A stretch of DNA of 64,000 nt, taken from contig CAJUBD010000008.1 of the NCBI GenBank assembly GCA_910584475.1, positions 46,123 to 110,122 of the forward strand. The letters run 5' to 3'. This DNA is from an uncultured Treponema sp. Lineage in GTDB: Bacteria; Spirochaetota; Spirochaetia; Treponematales; Treponemataceae. A program made the translations under genes and the position numbers. Of this stretch, positions 42,625-51,800 are shown in pieces; positions within the stretch are counted from its first letter, which is position 1, and each line of letters begins with the position of its first letter. A model generated the notes under the pieces. The model was not told the origin of the DNA. It did no database searches and saw only the letters and a program-made list of their open reading frames with translations.

Positions 42625-43233
42625 CTACTCCAGGATCCAGAGGTGCATCAGTTGGACGCTCTTGTTCGGAATGTCAACCTTTCCAACATGAGTTTCATTG
42701 AACGGCACGTAAACCGTCCTCGGCTTTTTGCTGGCGGTCAATTTGACTTCCTCTTTAAGAACATCGCAATCCTCGGAGAGCAAAACTTCCAAAAGTTCGC
42801 CCGCTCCGCCTTCCAATACGTCTGTGATTGAACCCACCACGCTTCGCACATTCGCTTGGCGAACGCCGTCCGTGGGCGCGACATCATTTCCCAATCCGTC
42901 TTCTTCCCCGAAATAAACCAGGTAACAATTTTTCAGATCCTCCACATACCATTCGCCCTCGTTCAAAGGACAGGCATTTTCGCGGGACGTCCGCAGCGCC
43001 GCTCCGTTGAGTTTTTTCGCCGCTTCAGGAGAATCCACTCCCGCAAATTTTAAGTACAAAGTATTTCCCGCAAGGCGCGCGTTTTCCACGGCGTATTTCG
43101 CAGAAATTCCTTTTTGTACAAGCGTAACTTCCTTCAACGCCGCGATATGCTCGTAGCGACCAGAAGCGCTTTCAATCCTCACTTCGCCCGTAAGCCCATG
43201 AGAGCCGCGGACAAAACCAACAGTCAAGTCCAT
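42625..43233 (-). CDS. rimM: Ribosome maturation factor RimM
   Basis: A 202-residue 16S processing factor that binds S19. The N-terminal domain starts MDLTVGFVRGSHGLTGEVRIES, and the PRC-barrel segment VVGSITDVLEGGAGELLEV appears near residue 135, ending with a PFNETHVGKVDI-type close. The ATG at 43233 is chosen over two TTG codons just upstream. It is coupled to the KH gene, whose stop lies six bases before. Confidence 0.93.
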   Translation of the reverse strand: MDLTVGFVRGSHGLTGEVRIESASGRYEHIAALKEVTLVQKGISAKYAVENARLAGNTLYLKFAGVDSPEAAKKLNGAALRTSRENACPLNEGEWYVEDLKNCYLVYFGEEDGLGNDVAPTDGVRQANVRSVVGSITDVLEGGAGELLEVLLSEDCDVLKEEVKLTASKKPRTVYVPFNETHVGKVDIPNKSVQLMHLWILE

Positions 43234-43239
43234 CAACAA

Positions 43240-43473
43240 TCAGTCCAGAATTTCAAGTCCGTAACGCTTGCCGTCCTTGCCAGCCGACGCGCTCAAAACA
43301 GTGCGCAACGCCTTCGCAATTCGACCATACTTGCCAATTACTTTTCCGATGTCGCCTTCGGCAACCTTGAGCTCCAAAACCGGCCCGCGTTCGCCAACGG
43401 CTTCCGTCACAGAAACGGCATCTGGCTCGTCGACCAATGATTTCGCAATGTATTCAATCAGGTCTTTTTCCAT
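43240..43473 (-). CDS. khpA: KH-domain RNA-binding protein (KhpA-type)
   Basis: A 77-residue single KH domain with the signature VIGKYGRIAKALRTVL. Members bind RNA and in several bacteria take part in cell-size control or ribosome assembly. Its position between rpsP and rimM is standard. Confidence 0.9.
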   Translation of the reverse strand: MEKDLIEYIAKSLVDEPDAVSVTEAVGERGPVLELKVAEGDIGKVIGKYGRIAKALRTVLSASAGKDGKRYGLEILD

Positions 43474-43490
43474 TCCAGCGCGCTCCGTAA

Positions 43491-43751
43491 CTAGTTCGAT
43501 TGACTTGCTTTAGAAAGACCGCTCTTCCTGAAGATGCTCCGCACAGTTTCCGTAGGCTGCGCGCCAACGCTCAACCAATACTTCGCGCGATCCGCCTTGA
43601 AAGCCACTTGCTTACCTTCCGCCTCGATGGGCTGATAAATGCCGATTTCCTCGATGCATTTGCCGTCGCGCGGCGAACGAGCGTCCATCACCACGATGCG
43701 GTAGCAAGGCCTCTTTTTCGCGCCGAAACGCTTAAGTCTAATCTTGACCAC
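43491..43751 (-). CDS. rpsP: 30S ribosomal protein S16
   Basis: An 86-residue ribosomal protein: VKIRLKRFGAKKRPCYRIVVMDARSPRDGK and IGIYQPI are diagnostic. The start is GTG at 43751, five bases after a full AGGAGG; an ATG further upstream would add residues without similarity. First gene of a ten-gene operon that runs to 38664. Confidence 0.95.
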   Translation of the reverse strand: MVKIRLKRFGAKKRPCYRIVVMDARSPRDGKCIEEIGIYQPIEAEGKQVAFKADRAKYWLSVGAQPTETVRSIFRKSGLSKASQSN

Positions 43752-43795
43752 CTTTTCCTCCTGATAAAAATTTTCACACACAATTGAAGTTTTCA

Positions 43796-43926
43796 CAAAA
43801 CCGCAATTTTGGGAAAACTTCCCTAGATGTATTTGCGAGAAATGCCAGACAATTCTTTATCTTACCTGCATTTCTCGACGAGACTCTACCAAAAACATTT
43901 ATTTTTGGAGAGCCTCAATTATGTGA
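43796..43926 (-). ncRNA. Structured rpsP leader, homologous to the leader at 49118-49254
   Basis: On the minus strand this leader begins GAGGCTCTCCAAAAA and folds into three stems: GAGGCTCTCC.../GGTAGAGTCTC, CGAGAAATGC.../GCATTTCTCG and GTTTTCCCAAAA.../GTGAAAAC. The same plan, with changed but still pairing stems, lies upstream of the gene at 49320. It may be a regulatory RNA leader or a dispersed element. Confidence 0.6.
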
Positions 43927-43932
43927 AACTAT

Positions 43933-43961
43933 ATTCTACAAAAAATCTTCCTATTAGTCAA
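43933..43961 (-). promoter_or_regulatory. rpsP operon promoter
   Basis: TTGACT (43961-43956), 17 bases, TAGAAT (43938-43933). The leader to the GTG start is about 175 bases. Confidence 0.85.
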
Positions 43962-44274
43962 GTGAAAACCGCCCGAAAACCGCCCGAATTTTTCATATTA
44001 TTACGCGAAAAAAAATTGCTTTTTCCTCTGTCATTGTCGTTAAACGCGGCGTAAGCCGTGCGACTTTGACCCGCCAATCGCGTGAGCGACGCGTGAAATA
44101 ATTTCCTTGCAGAGCAACTGCGAAGCACTTGACACGGAAATCTAATCCACCACCAAATTACCTGGACAAAATACAAACGGGCGCAAAGATAATTCTCTCT
44201 ACGCTTATTAAAATGAGAAAAATGACTTATAACGCTCGGGATTCAAGCAAAAAGCACGAACCCCGCCGGCAAAA
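43962..44274. other. Intergenic stretch between the rpsP promoter and cheY
   Basis: No gene is visible. It holds a REP-like segment at about 44030-44105 (TCATTGTCG, then GCGGCGTAAGCCG and a CGCGTGAGCGACGCG tract). The cheY operon ends here, with no clear intrinsic terminator. Confidence 0.5.
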
Positions 44275-44709
44275 CTATCTGAGAGACGCGCTGATTCTTT
44301 CCAAAACCTTTTTGCGGTCGAGAGGCTTGATGATGTAGTTTTTCGCGCCCAAAAGGAGCGATTTCTTCACCAATTCCTCTTTTCCCAAAGCGCTGACCAT
44401 TACGACGCGGGCATTTTTGTCAAACGCCATAATCTGCTCGAGGGCGGTGATTCCATCCATGCGAGGCATCGTGATGTCCATCGTAACGAGGTCGACATTA
44501 GGGCACAATTCCTTGTATTTGTCCACGCCGTCTTTTCCGTCGACCGCAGTAGCCACGACATCATAGCCCTCGCTCGTAAGGATTTGTCCGATTTGCTTCG
44601 CAACAAACATCGAATCGTCAACTACAAGGACGCGGAACTTTGTGCCGTCATCCTTGAGCCCTTCTGGCGGACGGTCATTAACTGAAGGAAAATCGCTAAC
44701 AGATCTCAT
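44275..44709 (-). CDS. cheY: Chemotaxis response regulator CheY
   Basis: A 144-residue receiver protein that, when phosphorylated by CheA, acts on the flagellar switch. The acidic pair is Asp31-Asp32, the phospho-acceptor Asp78 lies in TMDITMP, and SALGKEE and IIKPLDRKK supply the conserved Ser and Lys. It carries an N-terminal extension of about 23 residues, unusual for CheY. GGAGG precedes the start. Last gene of cheA-cheW-cheX-cheY. Confidence 0.93.
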   Translation of the reverse strand: MRSVSDFPSVNDRPPEGLKDDGTKFRVLVVDDSMFVAKQIGQILTSEGYDVVATAVDGKDGVDKYKELCPNVDLVTMDITMPRMDGITALEQIMAFDKNARVVMVSALGKEELVKKSLLLGAKNYIIKPLDRKKVLERISASLR

Positions 44710-44727
44710 TTCTCATATCCTCCTTTT

Positions 44728-45213
44728 TTATTCAGCGCGTTCGCGAATAGCAACGTTCAATTCGATTTCACCACATTCAGAAATCAAAGGAACGATGAGC
44801 GCCTCTACGTTTTGGGCAGAACCCGGCAAAGCCGCGATTTCCATCTTTTCTCCGGCGAACAAAGTCGGCGGAGTCAAGTCGAATTTGAATCCCAGCTCGT
44901 GAAGTTTTGTCACCGCCTGAGCCGTAATCAAATTCGCGAGCTCGCTGATAGTGGCCTTCGCCAAATCGTCGAATTTCGTAAGAGTCTCGCCGTTCATTTT
45001 TGAAGCCACTTTCAAGGCGGTTTCAAAGGTCATGTCAAAAAGCACTCGCCCTTCTACATCGCCCGCCAAACCGACCAAAGCGGCCACGCCCATGACCGGC
45101 ATCGCCACTGATTTGAGCGAAAGCTCTCCGCGCTTTACGTCAATGCCGCCAAGGACTTCTTTCAAAACCCTGTACGAGGTCTCGACAAACGGATTGATAT
45201 ACTCAACTCTCAT
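44728..45213 (-). CDS. cheX: CheY-P phosphatase CheX
   Basis: A 161-residue phosphatase that resets CheY. The catalytic ExxN pattern is seen in ATISELANLITAQAVTKL, and MPVMGVAALVGLAGDVEGRVLFDM matches the family. GGAG precedes the ATG. CheX in place of CheZ is normal in spirochaetes. Confidence 0.93.
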   Translation of the reverse strand: MRVEYINPFVETSYRVLKEVLGGIDVKRGELSLKSVAMPVMGVAALVGLAGDVEGRVLFDMTFETALKVASKMNGETLTKFDDLAKATISELANLITAQAVTKLHELGFKFDLTPPTLFAGEKMEIAALPGSAQNVEALIVPLISECGEIELNVAIRERAE

Positions 45214-45225
45214 AGCCTACTCCTT

Positions 45226-46632
45226 TTATTGTTTATTAAAATATGTTAAAGAACCTTCAGTTTTTTCACCCCAGTTCATACCACCTAAAATATGCTCGTT
45301 TTCGCCAAGGAACAAGATTCCATTGCCTTTGAGCTTTTCCTCAAAATCGCCAAGCACGGTCTTTTGCGCCTCCAACGGCAAGAACGAGGCGACATCACGC
45401 GCGAAAATTATGTCGGTCATAGGCAGGGCGTTGGAATTGTTGATGTCATGATACTCGAACATGACAATGTCCTTTATCTCCTGCTTGAAAGCATATTCGC
45501 CCGTAACGGTCTTTTGCACATAAGGAGAAAGCCAGCCTTGCGCATCGGCGAGCGGCACGGTCAAAAGCGGCGCGTTCGAAATGCTCAGCAAGTCCGTCTC
45601 GTGCGCGTAAATCCTGATTTTGGACATCGGATAGCGTTTTTTCAAGACGCAAGCGAGGCTGAACGACTCGTAGCCCTTGCCACAGCCCGGATTCCAAACG
45701 AGAATCTGCTTCGCGTTGTTGTCTGGCAAGATATTGAACAACGAGTCTGCGAATTCCTTCGTCCAAAACATTCCCGTATTGCTCGACCAAAACGGCTTGA
45801 GGAATTCATCGGCGTCCGTGGAGTTCTGAAGCTGCGTGCTTTCCGTTCCGCGGGCAGAACGCCACTCCTCAAACCTCCTGTCGAACCACTCCCTGTTCAC
45901 GTCCGAAATATAAAATTTCTTCAAATCGGCGAGCGCGTCGATTATGAATTTCTTTTCGGTGTCGAAATTATTTTTTGGCGCGGATGCCTCCTGAGTCTCT
46001 GCAGGAGCGGCTTCCTCTGCGGGATTATCCTGCTGACTTTCCGCGATTTGCGCCGGAATCTCTGCGCTCACATATTCCCTCGCCACGGCGTCCATATCCG
46101 CCGCCGCCCTCTCATCATCGGTGATTTTTTGATTGAAAATCCGCGCGATGTCGAGCAACACGAAAAGCTGTCTCTCATATTCGACGATCCCGTAGATGAA
46201 TTTGATGTTGATGTCGCCGAAAATCGGATGCGGCGGCTGAATCGTGCTTTTTTGAATGCCCACCACTCGGTCAATCTTGTCAACGACGACGCCGAAAGTA
46301 TGCTCTTCGACAATTACAATCAACATGTTCTCCACTTGGTCTTCCGCGCGAGGAGCGACTTCGATTCCAAAGAATTTACGCAAGTCGATAATCGGGATGA
46401 TGTCGCCGCGCAAGTTGTACACGCCGATCACAAAAGGCATCGTGTTCGGCACATAAGTAAAGCGGTTCGCCTTGGCGATTTCCTTTACATACATAATGTC
46501 GATGGCATAGTCTTTTCCCGCAAGCGAAAAAGTTACCATCCGAAAATCGGCTACAGCCACATTCGCGTTTTCTTCGTCAAACTCCTCATCCAAATAGTCA
46601 GTTCTTTGTTCTTTTACCGCTACATCTTCCAT
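45226..46632 (-). CDS. cheW: CheW coupling protein fused to a CheR-like domain
   Basis: A 468-residue protein. Residues about 25-165 form a CheW domain (FRMVTFSLAGKDYAIDIMYVKEI, LRGDIIPIIDLRKFF), which links receptors to CheA. After a Gln/Glu/Ala-rich linker (about 185-220), residues about 245-465 resemble the SAM-binding domain of CheR methyltransferases (ILVWNPGCGKGYESFSLA, DIIFARDVASFL), but the usual CSTGEE motif is altered, so activity is doubtful. It sits four bases after cheA. Such CheW-CheR-like fusions are known in treponemes. Confidence 0.9.
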   Translation of the reverse strand: MEDVAVKEQRTDYLDEEFDEENANVAVADFRMVTFSLAGKDYAIDIMYVKEIAKANRFTYVPNTMPFVIGVYNLRGDIIPIIDLRKFFGIEVAPRAEDQVENMLIVIVEEHTFGVVVDKIDRVVGIQKSTIQPPHPIFGDINIKFIYGIVEYERQLFVLLDIARIFNQKITDDERAAADMDAVAREYVSAEIPAQIAESQQDNPAEEAAPAETQEASAPKNNFDTEKKFIIDALADLKKFYISDVNREWFDRRFEEWRSARGTESTQLQNSTDADEFLKPFWSSNTGMFWTKEFADSLFNILPDNNAKQILVWNPGCGKGYESFSLACVLKKRYPMSKIRIYAHETDLLSISNAPLLTVPLADAQGWLSPYVQKTVTGEYAFKQEIKDIVMFEYHDINNSNALPMTDIIFARDVASFLPLEAQKTVLGDFEEKLKGNGILFLGENEHILGGMNWGEKTEGSLTYFNKQ

Positions 46633-46635
46633 ATT

Positions 46636-49026
46636 TTATGCCCTCTTTGCGTTAAGCTGCTGCGCGCTGAGTTCCTGCTGGACACCCAATTCCAAAAGCT
46701 GGCTCACGTCGATAATCAAAGAAACCGAACCGTCGCCCAAAATCGACGCGCCTGCAATTCCCGGAGAATTCGTAAACTGGTCGTTCAACGGCTTGATTAC
46801 GACATCCTCTTCGCCGATAAGAGAATCCACCATCACGCCGATTTTCTTTTCCTGCGTTCCCACGATGACGACAAAGCAATATTTGTCGTTGTTCGTGCTT
46901 TTTATGTGGAAAAGTCGGCTCAAACGCAAGACGCTGATGACTTCGTTGCGCACGTTCATAACTTCGTAGTTGTCTATGGTCTTGATTTCTTCCTGCAAGA
47001 CGCGCTGGCTTTCGATGACCGAAGTAATCGGAATAGAGTAAATCTGACGGCCGACGCGCACCAAAAGCCCCTGGATGATGGCGAGCGTAAGCGGCAATTT
47101 AATCGTAAACGTCGTGCCAGTTCCCAAACCGGAAGTGACGGAAACCGTGCCCTTAAGTTTTTCAATCATCGTCTTTACGACGTCAAGGCCTACGCCGCGT
47201 CCCGAAACATTCGAGATTTTTTCCGCCGTGGAAAATCCGGGAGCGAAAATCAGATTGTACGCTTCCTGATCGGTGAGAATCTTGTTCGGATGAATCAAGC
47301 CCTTGGAAATAGCCTTGTTGCGAACCTTTTCGACGTTGATTCCCGCGCCGTCATCTACAATTTGAATGACGATCTGGTTTCCTTCGTTGGATGCCTTCAA
47401 AAGAAGCGTTCCAGTCTCGTCCTTGCCGGCCGCGGCGCGGACATCCGGCTCTTCGATTCCATGGTCGACCGAATTTCGAACGCAGTGCATGACGGGATCG
47501 AGCAAATCATCGACGACAGTCTTGTCCAATTCAGTGTCTTCACCTTCAATGACGAGATTGACCTTCTTCTTGAGATCGCGCTGCAAATCGCGGACGACCC
47601 GCGGAAAACGGTTGAAAATCTGTCCGATAGGAACCATTCGGATTTTCATCACGCCTTCCTGCATATCGCTGACGACTTGACCTAAACTCTGCGTAGAAGA
47701 ACGGAATTTCACGTTCAAGTCTTTTATTTCCTGTCCGACAGGATCGAGCGTCGTGAGAATGTCGGAATAATCCATGCGAACCCTGTCCACGACATCTTTT
47801 ATGACCGCGCCATTTTTGATTTGCTCGAAATATTCGGGCAACTGATCGAAAAGCTTGCGGAATTTTTCTTTCGAGGCGGCGGAAATAGTCTGCAATCGCA
47901 ACTGCATGTCGTTTAACTGGATGGCATACTGATTGAATGTAGCCTTCGTGATGACCGTTTCCGAAACCAAATTCAAAAGATAGTCGATGCGCTTCGAGTC
48001 TACGCGCAAAACAGTTCCCTGCTGAATGTGCGTTCCAGAAGCGGCTTTCGCGGGCGCGCTGTCTTTCGCGGGAACGGGCTTTTCCGAGGCAGAGGCTTGA
48101 GACGCAGGAGCGGAGACCTTCTCTTCTGTCTTTGAAGCCGCTTGCTCGGCTGGCTGCGGAACAGAAGGAGCCTGAGGCGTCGCTTGCGGAGACGCGGAAA
48201 CGACCCCGCCTGACGGCTGCGCGACTGGCTGGCAGTCGGTGCTCAAAGTAACGTCGCTCAAAAACGAAACGTCTTCTATCGCGGCAGGCTCTTTGTCGCT
48301 CGCGATATAATACAAAACTTGAGGATAGAATTCATCTTCGTAAAGCGCGTCGAAATCAGGAACAGTCTTCAGCACCGTGCCACACGCCTTCAAAGCGACA
48401 AACACCTGGATTCCGCCTACGGAATTCATAGGATTGTTTTCGTCTAAGTGCACATCCACGCAGTAAAGTTTTTGCCTGCCTTGCAAACTGCGCTGCAATT
48501 CCTGATACTCGTCTATGGACAACGCGGGAACGGATGACGACTGAGACGCGACCGCAGGCTGCGGAGGAGCGACCGGCTTCGGCGCGAACTGCTGCGGCGG
48601 AGGAGAACTCTTCTTTTTTTCCGCGCCTTTTTCCGGAATGAAAGATCGCAGTTTGTCCAAAATGGCGCTGACATCTTCCTGATATATAGAGCCGTTTGCG
48701 CGCGATTCAAGCATCGCCTTTATCACGTCGATTGAATTCAAAAGCACGTCTACGACATCTTCCGTCACATTGATATGGTCGGAGCGCACTTCGTCAAGCA
48801 CGTCCTCCACCGTATGAGTAAATGTGGTCAGCTCCGTCATCTCCACGGTGGCGGAGCCGCCTTTCAACGTGTGGGCCGCCCTGAATATTTCGTCAATCGC
48901 TTCATGATTTGTCGGATCGCTTTCTATCACGAGGACATTGCTTTCCAAAGTCTCGACCTGCTGTTCGGCTTCGGTAAAAAAATCTTTCAGCAACTCCTCG
49001 TTGTTAATATCAAGATAATCACTCAT
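46636..49026 (-). CDS. cheA: Chemotaxis histidine kinase CheA
   Basis: A 796-residue kinase with all domains: Hpt (His52 in AAHTLKGGS), a CheY-binding region around 180-265, a Pro/Ala-rich linker, dimerisation helices, the HATPase (DPVMHCVRNSVDHGIEEPD, DDGAGI, GRGVGLDVV) and a C-terminal CheW-like domain. It phosphorylates CheY and CheB. TTGACT, 16 bases, TAAAAT lies eight bases before the ATG and no ribosome site is present. Confidence 0.95.
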   Translation of the reverse strand: MSDYLDINNEELLKDFFTEAEQQVETLESNVLVIESDPTNHEAIDEIFRAAHTLKGGSATVEMTELTTFTHTVEDVLDEVRSDHINVTEDVVDVLLNSIDVIKAMLESRANGSIYQEDVSAILDKLRSFIPEKGAEKKKSSPPPQQFAPKPVAPPQPAVASQSSSVPALSIDEYQELQRSLQGRQKLYCVDVHLDENNPMNSVGGIQVFVALKACGTVLKTVPDFDALYEDEFYPQVLYYIASDKEPAAIEDVSFLSDVTLSTDCQPVAQPSGGVVSASPQATPQAPSVPQPAEQAASKTEEKVSAPASQASASEKPVPAKDSAPAKAASGTHIQQGTVLRVDSKRIDYLLNLVSETVITKATFNQYAIQLNDMQLRLQTISAASKEKFRKLFDQLPEYFEQIKNGAVIKDVVDRVRMDYSDILTTLDPVGQEIKDLNVKFRSSTQSLGQVVSDMQEGVMKIRMVPIGQIFNRFPRVVRDLQRDLKKKVNLVIEGEDTELDKTVVDDLLDPVMHCVRNSVDHGIEEPDVRAAAGKDETGTLLLKASNEGNQIVIQIVDDGAGINVEKVRNKAISKGLIHPNKILTDQEAYNLIFAPGFSTAEKISNVSGRGVGLDVVKTMIEKLKGTVSVTSGLGTGTTFTIKLPLTLAIIQGLLVRVGRQIYSIPITSVIESQRVLQEEIKTIDNYEVMNVRNEVISVLRLSRLFHIKSTNNDKYCFVVIVGTQEKKIGVMVDSLIGEEDVVIKPLNDQFTNSPGIAGASILGDGSVSLIIDVSQLLELGVQQELSAQQLNAKRA

Positions 49027-49034
49027 ATCTTATT

Positions 49035-49062
49035 ATTTTATACTTTATTTTTTATAAGTCAA
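49035..49062 (-). promoter_or_regulatory. cheA operon promoter
   Basis: TTGACT (49062-49057), 16 bases, TAAAAT (49040-49035), eight bases before the ATG at 49026. Confidence 0.7.
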
Positions 49063-49117
49063 GTAAAAAAAGCGATTTTTTTCAATTTTTTCATTTTTTT
49101 TATTGTCGATACTTGAG

Positions 49118-49254
49118 ACTCTCCAAAAAAACAAATGTTTTTTGGGAGAGTTTCGTCGAGAAATGTGGATAAGATATAAGGATTGGCCGCCATTTCCCGC
49201 AAATACATTCAGGGTAGTTTTCCCAAAATTGCAATTTTGGGAAAACCTCGTTTT
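49118..49254 (+). ncRNA. Structured leader homologous to the rpsP leader
   Basis: Starts GAGACTCTCCAAAAAA, followed by the matching GGGAGAGTTTC arm, an arm pair GAGAAATGTGG/CCATTTCCCG, the conserved CGCAAATACAT spacer and GTTTTCCCAAAATTGCAATTTTGGGAAAAC. The order and spacing match 43926-43796 read on the minus strand. Orientation is the same as the downstream gene in both cases. Confidence 0.6.
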
Positions 49255-49319
49255 ACAAATTTTATGTTATAATTAGAAAATCGAGTGAAGAAAGCGAACT
49301 TTCTTGCCGATACTATATA

Positions 49320-50567
49320 ATGATGTTTTATTCGAAATCCAGCACGGGCAATTTGAAAAAGGCGTTCGTCCTTGTAGTCTCAATTTTCGGCGCGAGCCTT
49401 CTGCACGCGACTCCCTCGTTCAGCGGAGTGGCGGCAGGAAGCATCGGCGTAGACGGAAAAATCGGATTGAGCGAAGGCGGCTCCGATTGGACTTTGCCCA
49501 TAGCCTTGTTCGGCGCGCTTCAGGCGGATTTTACAGATTGGTTCACGATGCATGCGGAAATCGAAATGAGAGCGAACGACTTTCCGCTCGATGACGTTTT
49601 CAACGGCAATGAAGTCATTTTCAAAGTGCACGAACTTTCCGCGATTTTCAGCCGAAGAGCCATCACCTCCACGCATTATTTTTCGATATACTTCGGCTCA
49701 TACGAAGCTTTGGGCACGGACACTTTTTTGATGAGACAATTCGGAATAGACCAAATAAGCTCCCCTCTCGCAAAAAGCGTCACGAACATTTCAGGCGTTC
49801 CCCTGCGCTCTTCGACTGGCGGCGGAATATCCTATATCGCGCGGCTCGACAAAGCGCCTGTGGCGAACGGATTCTATCTTTACCTGAACCGTTACGACGG
49901 CGAAAAAATAGCCCTCAACCTTGACTACAGGCTCGCAGTGTCCACGAACATTTTCACGATGGACTTCATCGCGGGATTGGGCGCGCCGATTCGCGACAAA
50001 GGAGATCACGACGACGAATATGTCATCGCAATAAAGACGCTTACCTTGCACACGGGAATAAACATGTTCCTTGGAAACAAATACACGCATGGCCTGCTCA
50101 TCCAAGCCGGACTGAACAATCTCGTCCTCAACGGACGCGACTCGCTGGATATCGACGAGAACGACATATCATTTTTCATCGAGCCTCGCATCAGGGCGAA
50201 GCATCTTGGCGTAAATGTGGCGGCATACGCCTTGAACCAAGAAAGCGTCGACGATTTGCTCTACCTCACGGACAAGGTCGGAGCGACCATAACATTGTTT
50301 TTCGACAACATAGAAACGAAGAGCTTTCCGATAGTCATTGGCACGCACATCATAGGCTCGATTGCCGACATAGGCATCACGGACTTGTTCGCCGGCAAAG
50401 GTTTTGGCGAGATGAAATTCAATGTTTTTCTCACGCCCTACATTGAACTGCCTTTCAGCAAAAACTCGAAGTTTGAGGCGATGCTACAAGTCGGAATGCT
50501 CGACGTATCAAGAAACTCGCGCGCGCTCAATTTCAAAGTCGTGGCGGGCTACAGAAGAGTATTCTAG
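49320..50567 (+). CDS. Exported outer-membrane-type beta-rich protein
   Basis: A protein of up to 415 residues with a signal peptide (KKAFVLVVSIFGASLLHA). The mature part is rich in alternating strands and ends YRRVF, a typical aromatic C-terminus of outer-membrane barrels. No family was recognised. The start is uncertain: ATG at 49320 overlaps a TATAAT-like string and has no ribosome site, while a TTG at 49356 would begin directly with the signal peptide. It converges on dapL with a 14-base gap. Confidence 0.6.
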   Translation: MMFYSKSSTGNLKKAFVLVVSIFGASLLHATPSFSGVAAGSIGVDGKIGLSEGGSDWTLPIALFGALQADFTDWFTMHAEIEMRANDFPLDDVFNGNEVIFKVHELSAIFSRRAITSTHYFSIYFGSYEALGTDTFLMRQFGIDQISSPLAKSVTNISGVPLRSSTGGGISYIARLDKAPVANGFYLYLNRYDGEKIALNLDYRLAVSTNIFTMDFIAGLGAPIRDKGDHDDEYVIAIKTLTLHTGINMFLGNKYTHGLLIQAGLNNLVLNGRDSLDIDENDISFFIEPRIRAKHLGVNVAAYALNQESVDDLLYLTDKVGATITLFFDNIETKSFPIVIGTHIIGSIADIGITDLFAGKGFGEMKFNVFLTPYIELPFSKNSKFEAMLQVGMLDVSRNSRALNFKVVAGYRRVF

Positions 50568-50581
50568 GCTTGCACGAAATT

Positions 50582-51796
50582 CTAAATTTCAAATTTTTCC
50601 AGCCGGCGACACGCTTCCTCAACGTCCGCGCGATGTCCGAACGCATTGATTCTGACGAAACTTTCGCCGGCAGGTCCAAAGCCCGCGCCCGGCGTGATGA
50701 CCACACGGCATTCATCGAGGATTTTGTCGAAGATGTCCCAGCTTTTTTGCCCTGCAAATCGAATCCACAAGTACGGCGAATTTCCTGTGAAAAAAACTTC
50801 GGCGTTTTTCCATTTGCGGACGGTCTTTTCGATTATGCGCGCGTTTTCCAAATAATATTCGATGACGCTTCGCATTTCGCGGCGGCCGATTTCATCGAGC
50901 GCGGCGAGCGCGCCTTGCTGGGCGATGTTGCTCACTCCGTTGAAAAGCGTCGTCATCAGGCGTTTCCAATCTTTGTTGACGGACGCGCCGCCTGAGAATT
51001 TCAAGTCTTTCGGAACTACGCTCCAGCCTAAACGCACGCCCGTAAATCCCGCCGGCTTTGAAAGCGACTGCACTTCAATGGCGCAGCGTTTCGCGCCTTC
51101 AATTTGGAAAATGCTTTTCGGCAAATTCGGATCAGAAATGAATTCGCTGTAAGCCGCGTCGAAAATTATGACGCATTCGTTTTTGAGGGCGAATTCCACG
51201 AGACGAGACAATTCTTCTTTCGTGCTCGCTTTTCCAGTAGGATTGTTCGGCGAGCAAAAATAAATGAGCGAATTCTTTTTCACTTGCGACAGGTCGGGGA
51301 AAAAATCGTTTTCCGCTGTGCAAGGCATGTAGACGATTCCTTCGTAGCCCGTGCCGCTGTTCGCGCCGGCCGCGCCCGAAATCACGGATCCGTCCACATA
51401 AACCGGATAACTTGGATCTTGCACGGCGACGTTCACTTCACGCCCGAAAAGCGTCTGAATTCGCGCGATGTCGCATTTCGCTCCGTCGGAAGGAAAAACT
51501 TCGTCAGGATCGATATTTTCGCCAGGATAAAATTCTTCGGCGATTTTCTTCCGCAAAGCAGAAGAGCCGTAATCCTCGCCATAGCCCGAATATCCTTGCG
51601 CCGTTCCAAGCGCGAGCGCGTAATCGCTCATCGCCTTGGCAATGTGCGGAGTGAGCGGCTCTGTGGTGTTGCCCACGCCGAGGCTGATTATTTTCGCGTC
51701 GGGATGGCTTTTTGCATATTCATTTTTGCGCCGCGCGATTTCGGGAAAAAGGTAGCCCGCCGTCAAATTGGCAAATCCAGGATTTCGCTGTAACAT
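50582..51796 (-). CDS. dapL: LL-diaminopimelate aminotransferase
   Basis: A 404-residue PLP aminotransferase that makes LL-diaminopimelate directly from tetrahydrodipicolinate, for lysine and peptidoglycan. YLFPEIARRKNEYAKSHPDAKIISLGVGNTTEPL is characteristic of DapL, and the PLP lysine lies in SLSKPAGFTGVRLGW. GGAGG precedes the ATG. The gene follows two tandem hairpin elements downstream of cheB. Confidence 0.92.
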   Translation of the reverse strand: MLQRNPGFANLTAGYLFPEIARRKNEYAKSHPDAKIISLGVGNTTEPLTPHIAKAMSDYALALGTAQGYSGYGEDYGSSALRKKIAEEFYPGENIDPDEVFPSDGAKCDIARIQTLFGREVNVAVQDPSYPVYVDGSVISGAAGANSGTGYEGIVYMPCTAENDFFPDLSQVKKNSLIYFCSPNNPTGKASTKEELSRLVEFALKNECVIIFDAAYSEFISDPNLPKSIFQIEGAKRCAIEVQSLSKPAGFTGVRLGWSVVPKDLKFSGGASVNKDWKRLMTTLFNGVSNIAQQGALAALDEIGRREMRSVIEYYLENARIIEKTVRKWKNAEVFFTGNSPYLWIRFAGQKSWDIFDKILDECRVVITPGAGFGPAGESFVRINAFGHRADVEEACRRLEKFEI

Positions 51797-51800
51797 ATTC

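Noticed and set aside
44030..44105. Small RNA gene between rpsP and cheY
   Set aside because: Hairpins are present but there is no promoter or terminator; the sequence looks like a REP-type repeat.
45292..47685. 797-residue + strand frame over cheW and cheA
   Set aside because: Complete antisense of two recognisable chemotaxis genes. Long shadow frames are frequent here because of codon bias; no promoter or ribosome site supports it.
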